Source: Herbinix sp. (GTDB lineage Bacteria; Bacillota; Clostridia; Lachnospirales; Lachnospiraceae). From it: 64,000 nucleotides of DNA. The stretch covers positions 124,001 to 188,000 of the forward strand of contig JARBTJ010000004.1 of assembly GCA_029240245.1 (NCBI GenBank), in the 5' to 3' direction. Positions 45,739 through 56,061 of the stretch are shown here, piece by piece. Below the pieces are notes generated by a model. The model made no database searches. It was not told the DNA's origin and worked only from the letters and a program-made list of their open reading frames with translations. Both the position numbers and the translations under genes were made by a program. Every line of letters begins with the position of its first letter. The first letter of the stretch is position 1.

Positions 45739-45974
45739 ATTGTCCCTCGCTCTCCGATTACCCAGACAATCCTCCATATTTCCTCTTAATTGCCGGTAAT
45801 ATCAATTGTTTAATAACACTCATAGCAAACCGTCTTTTCGTAGTATCATTTTACCACAAAAATAGGAAAAGTAGTATAACTCCGATCCTAAAATGTAAAT
45901 TCCCAAAGCTTTATGCAATCAGGAGATTTGCTTTAATTAAACACGAAGGAATAAGTAAAAAAGCAAAAAGACAT

Positions 45975-46002
45975 TTGACATTTTCACATTTTCTATTATG
46001 AT
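45975..46002 (+). promoter_or_regulatory. Sigma-A promoter of the DUF1846 gene
   Basis: TTGACA (45975-45980), 16-bp spacer, TATGAT (45997-46002), giving a leader of about 140 nt before the start at 46148. Confidence 0.6.
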
Positions 46003-46147
46003 AGAGTATGGTGTGGTTATTATAGCTACAAAACATCCCATTTATATTTATACACTACTATCCTATATCACTTAACATTATCCCTTATGATTAATAACGA
46101 CAAAAATTTTGATACCTGAAACAAATGTATTCAAAGGAGGATACCAT

Positions 46148-47653
46148 ATGAAAACCGGCTTTGATCCCCAGAAGTATATTGAGGAGCAATCTAAATTTAT
46201 ATTAGAAAGAGTCAACAACTATGACAAGCTTTATTTGGAGTTTGGTGGAAAGTTAATCGGCGACAAGCACGCAAAGAGAGTATTGCCGGGATTTGACGAG
46301 GATGCCAAGATAAAATTGCTTCAAAAGCTAAAGGATCAGGCAGAAATCATCATATGCGTATATGCAGGTGATATTGAGCGAAATAAAATCCGCGGTGATT
46401 TCGGAATCACCTATGATATGGAGGTACTTCGTTTACTGGATGATTTGCGCGGCTACGGTCTGGAAGTAAACAGCGTGGTAATCACACGCTATAATAAACA
46501 GCCTGCTACCACGGTATTTATCAACAAATTAGAGCGCCGCAACATTAAGGTGTATAAGCATTCTGAGATTCCCGGATATCCGGCAGACGTGGATACGATC
46601 GTAAGCGAGAATGGATACGGTATTAATCCTTATGTCACAACTACCAAACCGATTGTTGTTGTCACTGCACCGGGTCCTAACAGTGGTAAACTTGCGACCT
46701 GCTTAAACCAGCTCTATCATGAATATCGACTGGGTCATTCCGCCGGATATTCCAAATTCGAGACCTTCCCGGTATGGAATCTTCCTTTAAAGCATCCGGT
46801 TAACATCGCTTATGAAGCTGCTACCATTGATTTAAAGGATGTTAACATGATTGATAATTTCCATTTTGAAAGATATCATACGGTTACTATAAATTATAAC
46901 AGAGACTTGGAAATGTTCCCCGTAATTAAACGTATTATTGAGAAAATTACCGGTAAAGAATCCATATACCAGTCTCCGACGGATATGGGTGTAAACCGCG
47001 TCGGCTTTGGTATCATGGATGATCCCTTGATAGCAGAAGCCTCCCGTCAGGAAATCATACGTAGATATTTTGCTACTATTTGTGACTTTAAGAAAGGTTT
47101 ACTCGATGAGGAATCCTTAAATCGCATGAAGGTTATTATGGAAGAGGTCCAGTTAAAGCAGGAGGACAGATCCTGTGTACTTCCGGCCAGAACCTATGCC
47201 GCCAAATTGAAGGAGTGCTGCGTTGATAATGAGACCGTCTCCGTAATCGCATTTGAACTGCCGGATGGCAAAATACTCACCGGAAAAGGCTCCCCTACTA
47301 TGGACTGCTGCTCTGCTGCAATATTAAATGCCATCAAATACCTTGCAGGTTTCAGCGATGATATTTATCTGCTGTCTCCGGTTATTTTAAATACAATTCG
47401 TTCCTTAAAGGAAAAGAATTTAAACAATAAGATTACCCATTTGAATGCACATGAAATTCTGATTGCTTTAAGTATTAGTGCAGTAACAAATCCTACCGCA
47501 CAATTAGCTTATGAGAAGCTTTCCCTGCTAAAGGGTGTTCAGGCACATTCGACTGTAATGCTTAACCGCAATGATGAGCAGCTTTTAAAGAAGCTTGGCA
47601 TCGACGTCACCTGCGATGCCGTATACCCTTCCGAAAACTTATATTATGTTTAG
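46148..47653 (+). CDS. DUF1846-family protein
   Basis: 501 residues from the ATG at 46148 (AAAGGAGG before it); an upstream in-frame ATG at 46109 has no site. It matches the DUF1846 family of Firmicutes (about 500 residues): [20 protein letters not shown] at the N-terminus, [20 protein letters not shown] (about 180-200, a P-loop-like GPNSGKL) and [20 protein letters not shown]. Members are thought to act in nucleotide or small-molecule metabolism, but the reaction is not established. The 3' end is followed by a tandem copy of its last 36 bp. It is a single-gene transcript ending at the hairpin at 47815-47866. Confidence 0.9.
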   Translation: MKTGFDPQKYIEEQSKFILERVNNYDKLYLEFGGKLIGDKHAKRVLPGFDEDAKIKLLQKLKDQAEIIICVYAGDIERNKIRGDFGITYDMEVLRLLDDLRGYGLEVNSVVITRYNKQPATTVFINKLERRNIKVYKHSEIPGYPADVDTIVSENGYGINPYVTTTKPIVVVTAPGPNSGKLATCLNQLYHEYRLGHSAGYSKFETFPVWNLPLKHPVNIAYEAATIDLKDVNMIDNFHFERYHTVTINYNRDLEMFPVIKRIIEKITGKESIYQSPTDMGVNRVGFGIMDDPLIAEASRQEIIRRYFATICDFKKGLLDEESLNRMKVIMEEVQLKQEDRSCVLPARTYAAKLKECCVDNETVSVIAFELPDGKILTGKGSPTMDCCSAAILNAIKYLAGFSDDIYLLSPVILNTIRSLKEKNLNNKITHLNAHEILIALSISAVTNPTAQLAYEKLSLLKGVQAHSTVMLNRNDEQLLKKLGIDVTCDAVYPSENLYYV

Positions 47654-47711
47654 GATTTATACCCTTCCGAAAACCTATATTATGTTTAGGATTCATGAGC
47701 TTCCGAAAAAG
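47624..47711 (+). repeat. 36-bp tandem duplication of a gene's 3' end
   Basis: Two full copies (47624-47659 and 47660-47695, differing at two bases) and a degenerate partial third copy. The first contains the last codons and stop of the DUF1846 gene (TACCCTTCCGAAAAC, then TTATATTATGTTTAG). The second repeats them untranslated. Confidence 0.85.
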
Positions 47712-47814
47712 AATCTAATATAATGATCCTATCCTTAAAAACCGGTAGAAAAATGCCTCATGCTTAGATTCATCTATGCACACCTGATGAATGTTCTCTT
47801 TGATTTCGTTGATG

Positions 47815-47866
47815 AAAAAACCCTGCCTATCTTTGGCTTATTGCACCAAAGGTAGGCAGGGTTTAT
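47815..47866. terminator. Bidirectional terminator between convergent genes
   Basis: Arms AAACCCTGCCTA and TAGGCAGGGTTT, extended by CTTTGG/CCAAAG, between the DUF1846 gene (+) and the peptidyl-prolyl isomerase gene (-). Runs of A upstream and T downstream fit both directions. Confidence 0.75.
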
Positions 47867-47885
47867 TGTTATATGTTTAAACCAA

Positions 47886-49289
47886 TTATTCTTCCTCATA
47901 GGAAACAGCGTTCCAGGCTTCCGTATTCACTATAATATCATACTCCGAGGTCCATTGAGAATAAAGCTTAGCAAACATTTCATCACGGCGTCCCTCAATT
48001 ATTTTCTCTTTTACCTGCGTCGTAGCATCAACATTAAAATCAGTTACACAGTACAGAATATGCCAGCCGTAATCCGTAGAAATAATATCGCTGACCTCAT
48101 CCGTCTTTAAATTTAATGCTGCCTGTTCAAAGGCCGGGCTGTAATTTTCCGGTCCCGTCCCCCGACCAAAGGTGTATTCGATGACTGCTGCCTGTGAATT
48201 AGCCTCCGCCAGTTCATAAAAATCATCTGTTTCTTTTGCCTGCACTAATAGAGATTTCGCCTTATCAGAGGCTTCTTCCTTATCCTCAACGGCAAACGCA
48301 ACCATATTTCCCTCTTCATCAAAGCTTGTCCCATAAATCAAAATATCCAAAACCGTAATCTGCTTTGCATCAAGGTCAGAGACATTGGTATCCACATTAA
48401 TCGTCTTCGTTTCAAAAACTTTATTTGCCAGAAGGTTATCCGAGTAAACCTGCTCCAAAAGCTCCTCAGTGACAAGATATTTATTAATATCCTGACTTGT
48501 TAGTCCTTCATAATGCTCTTTTGCATAGGTTTTTGCTTCCGCAGTTTCTTCCTCTGTAAGAGTAATACCTTCTTCAGCGGCCTTATTGCGGATTATCTTT
48601 AATTCCGTAATCTGCTTAATTACCTCTTCTTTAATCAGACTGCCAAAGGTATTGCCATCACCCAAAATGTCAACCTCCCAGATATTATTACCATACCCTG
48701 ATTCATAATTTTCCTGGGCAGATTTTAAATATACCATTGCCTCATTATAATAAACTCTGCTGTTACCGATGAGTGCTATTAATTCGCCGGAACTGACATC
48801 CTTAACTGCCGCATTATCTTCACCCTCAGCCCCTAGTTCATAGAAGGATAGTGCCGTAATGCTATTCGTATCGATATTATAGGTAACATACAGTTCCTCT
48901 GTATTATTATGGTAGGAATAAGTGATCGAATCTGCGGAATTAATTGTTTTTGATTTCTCACTTCCGAAAATAGGTATCAGCTTTTCCTCCGCTTCTGCAA
49001 GGTTCATATGAATACCCACACCAAATACGGTATAGTCTCCTGCATTATCAAGTAGTGTAACCGCTGTCACTTCCTTATCGGGTGCCATCGCTTGTACCAC
49101 ACCCTCCATTACAAAGACACCGTTACTCTGTTCATTTAACTTAAGCCCTGTTTTCTTTTGAAAGGAGGAAACAGATCTTCCCATATAATTTGTTAGTTCA
49201 AATCTTTCCACACCGGCTCTGCATCCCGCAAGAAGCAGTATCATAAGCAGTACCGGGAGCAGTATTTTCATTTTCCTATTTGTTTTCAT
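47886..49289 (-). CDS. Lipoprotein with parvulin-type peptidyl-prolyl isomerase domain
   Basis: 467 residues. Signal peptide with lipobox LLLAGC (Cys about 23). Residues ~30-165 form an extracellular domain of unknown type. A SurA/PrsA-like chaperone region follows, with long helices (LIKEEVIKQITELKIIRNKA). A parvulin domain lies near 310-425, with FGRGTGPENYSPAFEQAALN and the C-terminal STDYGWHILYC that carries the family's Gly-Trp-His. It should help fold secreted proteins at the outer membrane face. It lies downstream of mfd on the same strand, as in other Lachnospiraceae, separated by 90 bp. The unknown N-terminal domain is unusual for PrsA. Confidence 0.85.
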   Translation of the reverse strand: MKTNRKMKILLPVLLMILLLAGCRAGVERFELTNYMGRSVSSFQKKTGLKLNEQSNGVFVMEGVVQAMAPDKEVTAVTLLDNAGDYTVFGVGIHMNLAEAEEKLIPIFGSEKSKTINSADSITYSYHNNTEELYVTYNIDTNSITALSFYELGAEGEDNAAVKDVSSGELIALIGNSRVYYNEAMVYLKSAQENYESGYGNNIWEVDILGDGNTFGSLIKEEVIKQITELKIIRNKAAEEGITLTEEETAEAKTYAKEHYEGLTSQDINKYLVTEELLEQVYSDNLLANKVFETKTINVDTNVSDLDAKQITVLDILIYGTSFDEEGNMVAFAVEDKEEASDKAKSLLVQAKETDDFYELAEANSQAAVIEYTFGRGTGPENYSPAFEQAALNLKTDEVSDIISTDYGWHILYCVTDFNVDATTQVKEKIIEGRRDEMFAKLYSQWTSEYDIIVNTEAWNAVSYEEE

Positions 49290-49379
49290 TCTTGTTCCCC
49301 TTCGCTATAACTTACTGCATATTCCCAATTTAAGTTTATTTTAGATAGATAGCCATTCCTTGTCAATGGTTTTCCGGAT

Positions 49380-52300
49380 TTATTCCTGAATCAGCTGTTT
49401 AAAATCCTCCAACAGCTTCTTTAAACTATCAAAAATAGTAATGGTATCCGTTTTCCCCTTGGTATTCGCAGGAAGCTTATATATGAAATACGGATTTGCC
49501 TGTGTCATAAGCTTTAAGTTGTTCTGATGCTTTTTTAGGAGCTCCGGTAGTCTTTCCACCGCCAGCTTTGCCTTTGGATACATTGCAAGCTTTACTTCAC
49601 TCTCTTTATGAACCAGACCTGCAACATAAACACTGTGGCAAATGGATTTGATTAGCGCAATATTAAGCAGGTTATTCACAGCCCCCGGAAGGTCCCCGAA
49701 CCTGTCCATCAGTTCCTCCTGCATGTCCATAAGCTCTTCTTCATTTTCGATTTCAGCGATACGTTTATAGATATCCAGTTTTTGAATCTCGTTCTTTATA
49801 TAAGTTGCAGGTATATAGGCATCCATGTCCATATCCACCGTAGTCTCAAAGGCATCCTCCTCCGAGAGTTCACCTTTCATGGATTTTACGGCTTCATTGA
49901 GCATCTTGCAGTAAAGGTCATAACCTACCGCCTCCATATGCCCGCTTTGCTCTGCCCCGAGCAAATTTCCGGCACCCCGGATTTCCAGATCCCTCATGGC
50001 AATTTTAAAGCCGGAACCTAATTCCGTGAATTCCTTAATCGCATGAAGCCTTTTTTCTGCAATCTCCTTAAGCATCTTATCTCTGCGATACATCAAAAAT
50101 GCGTATGCAGTACGGTTGGAGCGTCCGACACGCCCGCGCAGCTGATAGAGCTGGGATAAGCCCAACCGATCGGCATCATCGATAATCATTGTATTTACAT
50201 TGGAGATGTCAAGACCTGTCTCAATAATGGTCGTTGAGACTAGAACATCAATCTCTCCGCTGATAAAATCGAACATGATTTTTTCCAGAGTCCGTTCGTT
50301 CATCTGTCCATGGGCAAACGCAACATTTGCCTCCGGAACAAGCTGAGCCACTAAATTTGCAACCTCATCGATACCATTGACACGATTATATACATAGTAA
50401 ACCTGGCCGCCACGGGCTAATTCCCTGCTGATGGCCTCTCTGATAATTTCATCATTGTGTTCTAAAACATAGGTCTGTATCGGCAGACGGTCCACTGGAG
50501 GTTCATCAAGGACACTCATATCTCTGATTCCCACCAGACTCATGTGGAGCGTTCTTGGAATCGGGGTAGCTGTTAAAGTGAGAACATCCACATCCCGTTT
50601 TAACTGCTTTACCTTTTCTTTATGTCCGACACCAAAACGTTGTTCCTCATCCACAATCAAAAGCCCCAGGTTTTTAAATTTTACATCAGAGGAAAGAACG
50701 CGATGCGTACCTACGATAATATCCAGGCTGCCTTTTTTCAGTCTTTCCAGCGTCTTTTTCTGCTCAGCGGCACTGCGAAAACGGGATAACACATCCACAC
50801 TCACAGGAAAATCCTTCATGCGCTGTACTAAGGTGTTATAATGCTGCTGTGCCAAAATGGTTGTAGGTACTAAGACAACTACCTGCTTTCCGTCCGATAC
50901 CGCCTTAAAGGCTGCCCGAATCGCAATTTCCGTCTTACCATAACCCACATCCCCACAGATTAAGCGGTCCATGATTCGTTTACTTTCCATATCCCGCTTC
51001 GTTGCCTCAATCGCCGTCAGCTGGTCATCCGTCTCCTCATAAGGAAATGCTTCTTCAAATTCCTTTTGCCATACCGTATCCGGACCAAACTGGAAGCCCT
51101 GCTTTTCCTGTCTCTGTGCATACAGTTCCACTAAATCCTTTGCAATCTCCTTAACAGCGCCTTTCACCCTGGCCTTTGTATTCTTCCACTCTATGGAATT
51201 TAATTTATTAAGCTTCGGCTTTCGCCCCTCGGAACCCGAATATTTTTGTATCACATCAAGACCTGTTGCAAGAATATACAACACGCCTCCGCCACCGTAT
51301 TCAATTTTGATATAATCCTTGGTTATCTTATCGACCTCAATTTTTTCAATGCCTTTATAGATACCAAGACCATGGTTTTCATGTACCACATAATCACCGG
51401 GAGAGAGCTCCGTAAAGGTCTGAATCTTCTTCCCTTCATAACTGGATTTCTTTCGCTTTTTCTTCTTTTCTGTGCCGAAAATGTCACTTTCCGAAATAAT
51501 AACCAGTTTAATTAAAGGATATTCAAAGCCCCTTCTTAAATTTCCGTAAGCCACCATGATTTCGCCACTCTGTAAAACACGGTCCATATCGTCACTGTAA
51601 AAGGCGCTTAAGTTAAATTCCCGCAGATCTTCACTTAAACGCATTGCCCTCGTTCTGGAACCGGACAGTAAGATGACACGGTATTTGTTCTTTTTCCAGC
51701 GCTCTAAATCCTTCACAAGAACTTCAAAATTATTATGATAGGAGGCAACTGTCTGGACTGTAAAATCATACTTTCTCTTCGGGCTGAAAATAGTATTCTT
51801 AACTTCCATTGTACTAATAAGGACTGAGTTTTTTCTGGACAATATACTCATAACCTCTTTATATCCATAGATTACGTCCATCTGTCCCGGAAGAATATAT
51901 CCCTTCTCAATTCTTCCAATCATGCCTTCACGAAATTCTGTCTCTACCGCTTCTCCTTTTTCCGAAAGCCTGCCCGGCTCGTCTAAGAAAAACAGCGTAT
52001 CCTCCTGACCAAAATAATCAAAGAAGCTGACGGTATGCTCATAAAAATAATTAATATAGCTCTCTAGTGCCATGGAGCCCTGAAAGGCTTCTAAATTCTC
52101 CTTGAATTCCGCGATAATCTTATGAATTCTTGCTGCTTCCTCAGTCTTAAATTTATCCCTCAGACTCTTGACATATTGCTTTTCTTCTTCCTCTATTTTA
52201 CGAATACCTGATAACATCCGGTTTTCATCCGGAATAATTTCAGCTGCCGGATAGATAATCAGCTGTTCCACCTGCTCGATCGAACGTTGACTGCTGACAT

Positions 52301-52913
52301 CAAAGGTCCGGATAGAATCAATTTCATCTCCCCATAATTCAATGCGGTATGGAGTTTCCTCCGTTAATGGGAATATGTCAATGATTCCTCCCCTGACTGC
52401 AAAGTCGCCTGGGTTTTCTACCTGTGCCTGTCTTTCATAACCCAGATGTACTAAGGAAGCAGAAAATTCCTGCAGCTTAATTATGGAATCCGACTTAATC
52501 ATAATCACACGGTCCATCATAATTTGAAGCGGCAGGAGCCGGTCCATACCACCGTCCAGTGTTATAATAATTGTCGTAGCCTTCTTCTCAATAATGCGGC
52601 GCATAACCCTCAGACGATCCCTTACAATTGCATTTCCATGGATATCTGCGCTATAAAATATAATATCCTTTGCAGGATAGATATACACGTCTTTGTCATA
52701 TAAGCGGAAATCTTCATAGATTTCCTTTGCTTTTAAATCATTATAGGTAACAATAATTTTAAAGAGGAAATCCTCGCCGAGACCGTATGCCAGATGGCAT
52801 TTCTGGGAATCAATACAGCCGGTAACTTGTACCGGCAGGGTTTTTGCTATGATGTTTTCCCTGATATCATTAAATTCCTTTAACTCCTTCAAGGGCGCCG
52901 TAAAGGTTTTCAA
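49380..52913 (-). CDS. mfd: Transcription-repair coupling factor
   Basis: 1177 residues, full length. It starts at a TTG with AGGAGG 7-8 nt upstream. Domains: UvrB-like N-terminal modules (about 1-350; GGIIDIFPLTEETPYRIELW), the CarD-like RNA polymerase interaction domain (LSPGDYVVHENHGLGIYKGI, about 495-560), the RecG-like translocase with Walker A GDVGYGKTEIAIRAA (about 655) and DEEQRF (about 760), then motif VI region QLRGRVGRSNRTAYAFL, and the TRCF C-terminal domain. It removes stalled RNA polymerase at lesions and recruits UvrA. The same strand carries pth upstream, the classic pth-mfd order of Firmicutes. Confidence 0.97.
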   Translation of the reverse strand: MKTFTAPLKELKEFNDIRENIIAKTLPVQVTGCIDSQKCHLAYGLGEDFLFKIIVTYNDLKAKEIYEDFRLYDKDVYIYPAKDIIFYSADIHGNAIVRDRLRVMRRIIEKKATTIIITLDGGMDRLLPLQIMMDRVIMIKSDSIIKLQEFSASLVHLGYERQAQVENPGDFAVRGGIIDIFPLTEETPYRIELWGDEIDSIRTFDVSSQRSIEQVEQLIIYPAAEIIPDENRMLSGIRKIEEEEKQYVKSLRDKFKTEEAARIHKIIAEFKENLEAFQGSMALESYINYFYEHTVSFFDYFGQEDTLFFLDEPGRLSEKGEAVETEFREGMIGRIEKGYILPGQMDVIYGYKEVMSILSRKNSVLISTMEVKNTIFSPKRKYDFTVQTVASYHNNFEVLVKDLERWKKNKYRVILLSGSRTRAMRLSEDLREFNLSAFYSDDMDRVLQSGEIMVAYGNLRRGFEYPLIKLVIISESDIFGTEKKKKRKKSSYEGKKIQTFTELSPGDYVVHENHGLGIYKGIEKIEVDKITKDYIKIEYGGGGVLYILATGLDVIQKYSGSEGRKPKLNKLNSIEWKNTKARVKGAVKEIAKDLVELYAQRQEKQGFQFGPDTVWQKEFEEAFPYEETDDQLTAIEATKRDMESKRIMDRLICGDVGYGKTEIAIRAAFKAVSDGKQVVVLVPTTILAQQHYNTLVQRMKDFPVSVDVLSRFRSAAEQKKTLERLKKGSLDIIVGTHRVLSSDVKFKNLGLLIVDEEQRFGVGHKEKVKQLKRDVDVLTLTATPIPRTLHMSLVGIRDMSVLDEPPVDRLPIQTYVLEHNDEIIREAISRELARGGQVYYVYNRVNGIDEVANLVAQLVPEANVAFAHGQMNERTLEKIMFDFISGEIDVLVSTTIIETGLDISNVNTMIIDDADRLGLSQLYQLRGRVGRSNRTAYAFLMYRRDKMLKEIAEKRLHAIKEFTELGSGFKIAMRDLEIRGAGNLLGAEQSGHMEAVGYDLYCKMLNEAVKSMKGELSEEDAFETTVDMDMDAYIPATYIKNEIQKLDIYKRIAEIENEEELMDMQEELMDRFGDLPGAVNNLLNIALIKSICHSVYVAGLVHKESEVKLAMYPKAKLAVERLPELLKKHQNNLKLMTQANPYFIYKLPANTKGKTDTITIFDSLKKLLEDFKQLIQE

Positions 52914-53043
52914 GTTGGTTCCTCCTGTTTGAAAACTGTTTTTGTAAGTCTATGTTCCTGTTTTTCATGAGGTCCATTAAATATATTACTCATTTATAAT
53001 ATAATAACCTCTGTCATTGTTTATATTAAATAGCTATGAGATA

Positions 53044-53610
53044 TTATTTTTTCTTATTAAAGAAATTCATAGCTGCCTCCATACCGGAAGTAATGATTGT
53101 TCGGCAGGCATCCGAGGTATCCTTTAAGGCTGTTCTTATCATTTCCTGTTCCTCTTTTTTAAATCTCGACAGTACATAATCAGCCAAGTCAAAGTCCTCC
53201 GGCTTGCCGCCGACTCCAACTTTGATTCTCGGAAAGTCCTGTGTCCCAAGATGTTGTATGATACTTTTTACTCCATTATGTCCGCCGGCACTTCCTTTTG
53301 TCCGAAGTCTAAGCTGTCCTACCTCTAAACTAATGTCATCATAAATCACAATGACATCCTCCGGTGTTACTTTATAAAAGTCCATCATTTCCCGGACACT
53401 TTCACCGCTTAAATTCATATAGGTCAGCGGCTGGGCAAGTAATACCTTTTCACCCTCGATGTATCCCTTTCCGCAGAGTGCCTTATGGCTTTTTATATTT
53501 AGGGGAATCCGGTAATCATCCGATATTCTGGTAATGGCATCCCATCCCACATTATGTCTGGTTGCCTGATATTTATCCGTTGGGTTCCCAAGTCCTACGA
53601 TTATATACAT
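53044..53610 (-). CDS. pth: Peptidyl-tRNA hydrolase
   Basis: 188 residues. Family motifs: IVGLGNPTDKYQATRHNVGW (catalytic His about 19), QPLTYMNLSGESVREMM (Asn about 67), VIYDDISLEVGQLRLRTKGS (Asp about 92) and GGHNGVKSIIQHLGT (His and Asn of the active site). It recycles peptidyl-tRNA dropped by ribosomes. It lies 130 bp upstream of mfd on the same strand. AGAAAGGTTAG precedes the start. Confidence 0.96.
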   Translation of the reverse strand: MYIIVGLGNPTDKYQATRHNVGWDAITRISDDYRIPLNIKSHKALCGKGYIEGEKVLLAQPLTYMNLSGESVREMMDFYKVTPEDVIVIYDDISLEVGQLRLRTKGSAGGHNGVKSIIQHLGTQDFPRIKVGVGGKPEDFDLADYVLSRFKKEEQEMIRTALKDTSDACRTIITSGMEAAMNFFNKKK

Positions 53611-53828
53611 TTTAACTAACCTTTCTTCTCATCTATTCGCTCTTCCATTGACTTACGGATAGGAACGATTTGTGCTGCAGCTGTTCTATATAATTGTCTG
53701 TAATCAAATGGCATTTATTCTTAAGGTTATATTCATATACTCTAAATCCTTCTTGGTATACGAAAGTAAATACATGCGATATTATTATAATCCTTCTTCC
53801 AAGTCGTGGCAACAGTAAAATTCCACAC

Positions 53829-53852
53829 AAAAAAGGCAGCCCCAATGCTGCC
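53829..53852 (-). terminator. Terminator after spoVG
   Basis: On the minus strand GGCAGC-ATTGGG-GCTGCC followed by six T, about 30 bp after the spoVG stop. Confidence 0.85.
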
Positions 53853-53880
53853 CCCTTTGTCTCTGATACTTCTTCTCCTA

Positions 53881-54162
53881 TTACTCTTCGCTCTCGGTAT
53901 CCGATTCCAAAGCTGCAATTTCGTACTTTTCCAGGATGATTTTTTGAATCTTATCCCTAGTTTCCGAATTTATGGGATGAGCAATATCTCTGTATTCTCC
54001 ATCCCCTGCTTTTCTACTCGGCATTGCGATGAACAAACCTTTGTCGCCCTCAATAACCTTGATATCATGTACTACAAATTCGTTATCAATAGTAATTGAA
54101 ACAACTGCTTTCATCTTGCCTTCTTTGCTCACCTTACGTACTCGCACATCGGTAATTTGCAT
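53881..54162 (-). CDS. spoVG: Septation regulator / RNA-binding protein SpoVG
   Basis: 93 residues, typical length ([20 protein letters not shown] at the start, then [20 protein letters not shown] and [20 protein letters not shown]). SpoVG is a small beta-rich nucleic-acid-binding protein that affects sporulation septum formation and stress and virulence genes in Firmicutes. GAAGGGGG precedes the start. It is a single-gene unit, with a terminator just after it and a candidate sigma-H promoter upstream at 54292-54318. Confidence 0.96.
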   Translation of the reverse strand: MQITDVRVRKVSKEGKMKAVVSITIDNEFVVHDIKVIEGDKGLFIAMPSRKAGDGEYRDIAHPINSETRDKIQKIILEKYEIAALESDTESEE

Positions 54163-54291
54163 GGCATTATCCCCCTTCTGTCATATTTATCGTTAGTTGT
54201 GTTTAGTAAATTATCTGCTAATTTACTTGATAAAATAAAAAGTTGTATTGAACGTTTAACTCCTGCTAACAATTTTACTTTTCCCCGTAAC

Positions 54292-54318
54292 AAATTCAAA
54301 AAATGACCGTCTATTCCT
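54292..54318 (-). promoter_or_regulatory. Candidate sigma-H promoter of spoVG
   Basis: Minus-strand AGGAATA (54318-54312), 14-bp spacer, GAATTT (54297-54292). The B. subtilis spoVG promoter P1, recognised by sigma-H, has AGGATTT, 14 bp and GAATTG, so the element matches in both sequence and spacing. Start expected near 54285, leaving a ~120-nt leader. Confidence 0.55.
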
Positions 54319-54657
54319 AGTAAAAGCTACTATTTTGAGTCCGTTGGACCTATTATACCATATTTATTCCAAAATGTGAATTATTTTTATGAAAAAAACG
54401 GTAATATTTACAACATTTTTGCTATTTATATAAACTTTTTTATATTTTATGCACGAAACTTTATTTTCTAATTATTTTTCATAGTATACTAGCAACCTAA
54501 ACTCCTAAAAAGAATATAATGCTATAAAAATATTATAATTTCCATAAATGTGTCAATACTCAGGATGTAATTTAATATTGTATTTTAATTGAAAAAGGAT
54601 ATAATATCAGTTAGTAAAAGGTCAACACGATAAAAATTTAAGAATAGGAAGTGTAAC
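54319..54657. other. Divergent spoVG/murC upstream region
   Basis: Highly AT-rich. A candidate murC promoter on the plus strand has TTGTAT (54578-54583), 16 bp and TATAAT (54600-54605). Nothing else is recognised. Confidence 0.5.
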
Positions 54658-56061
54658 ATGTATAAAATAGAGTTCGACAAGCCTTGCCGGATACATTTTA
54701 TAGGCATCGGCGGTATCAGCATGAGTGGTTTTGCAGAATATTTACATAGTATCGGCTTTCAGGTAAGCGGCTCAGATAAATGCCAAAGCAAGATTACCGA
54801 CCACCTCATAAACCTCGGTATTGAAGTTTTCTATGGACAAAGACCCTCTAATATTACTCCGGATATTAAGATTATAGTTTATACGGCAGCCGTTCATGCG
54901 GACAACGAGGAATTTGTAGCGGCAAAGGAAGCGAATCTTCCCTGTCTTAACCGTGCTGAATTGATCGGACAGCTAATGCTTAATTATAAGAATGCTGTAG
55001 CAATATCGGGAACCCACGGAAAAACGACTACCACTTCTATGCTTTCGGTGATTTTTATGAAGGGTGAACAAGATCCTACTATTTCGGTTGGTGGAATTTT
55101 GGATGCAATCGGAGGCAACTTCCGAATTGGAAAATCAGAAAATTTTATAACAGAAGCCTGTGAATATACGAATTCTTTTTTGGAATTCAATCCAACACGC
55201 AGTATTATCTTAAACATTGATGAAGACCATTTGGATTACTTTAAGGATCTGGCTGATATCAGAAATTCCTTCCATCTCTTTGCCAAACGGCTTCCGAAGG
55301 ACGGTCAGTTGTTTATTAATGGTGAGATAGACAAGTATGAGGAAATCACCGGCGACTTAGAATGTGAGGTATTTACTTACGGCATTATCGATCCGGCTTT
55401 CAATAAAAATGTGAAAACCTATGATTTTGCTGCCGATCATATCAATTTTGACGGCAAGAGTACCAGCAGTTTTGATTTTTATTATAAAGGTCAGTTTATC
55501 GATCATATTATATTAAATGTAATTGGTGTTCATAATATTTCGAATTCCCTTCCAGCCATTGGTCTATCCCTGCAGGCAGGAATTCCGATCGACAGAATTA
55601 AGGATGCACTTATGACATTTAAAGGGCCTGAACGACGCTTTGAGTACAAAGGAAGTATTGGCGGTGTTGTCATAATCGACGATTATGCCCACCATCCGAC
55701 AGAAATCACAGCAACTTTAACTGCCGCAAAATATTACCCTCACGAAACATTATGGTGCGTATTTCAACCGCATACCTATTCCAGAACGAAGCAGCATTTA
55801 AAAGCTTTTGCAGAATCCTTATCCCTTGCGGATAAAATTGTCCTTGCAGATATTTATGCTTCCAGGGAAGACGATCCCGGAGATATTCATACGAAAGATT
55901 TAGTAAGGGAATTGGAAGAATTAGGTAAGGAAGTGTACTATTTTCCGTGTTTTGATGAGATCGAAAATTTTTTATTACAAAATTGTATGAACGGTGACTT
56001 GTTGATAACTATGGGGGCCGGAGACATAGTAATCGTAGGAGAATCGCTGTTAGGGATGTAG
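54658..56061 (+). CDS. murC: UDP-N-acetylmuramate--L-alanine ligase
   Basis: 467 residues. Mur ligase motifs: IHFIGIGGISMSGFAEYL (UDP-binding Gly loop, about 11-28), AISGTHGKTTTTSMLSVIF (ATP P-loop, about 115-133), ILNIDEDHLDYFKDL (metal/substrate His, about 181-195) and VVIIDDYAHHPTEI with QPHTYSRTK in the C-terminal domain. It adds the first amino acid to UDP-MurNAc in peptidoglycan synthesis. AGGAAGTG precedes the start. It is followed directly by a hairpin and by DnaA boxes, so it is probably not co-transcribed with the downstream replication genes. Confidence 0.97.
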   Translation: MYKIEFDKPCRIHFIGIGGISMSGFAEYLHSIGFQVSGSDKCQSKITDHLINLGIEVFYGQRPSNITPDIKIIVYTAAVHADNEEFVAAKEANLPCLNRAELIGQLMLNYKNAVAISGTHGKTTTTSMLSVIFMKGEQDPTISVGGILDAIGGNFRIGKSENFITEACEYTNSFLEFNPTRSIILNIDEDHLDYFKDLADIRNSFHLFAKRLPKDGQLFINGEIDKYEEITGDLECEVFTYGIIDPAFNKNVKTYDFAADHINFDGKSTSSFDFYYKGQFIDHIILNVIGVHNISNSLPAIGLSLQAGIPIDRIKDALMTFKGPERRFEYKGSIGGVVIIDDYAHHPTEITATLTAAKYYPHETLWCVFQPHTYSRTKQHLKAFAESLSLADKIVLADIYASREDDPGDIHTKDLVRELEELGKEVYYFPCFDEIENFLLQNCMNGDLLITMGAGDIVIVGESLLGM

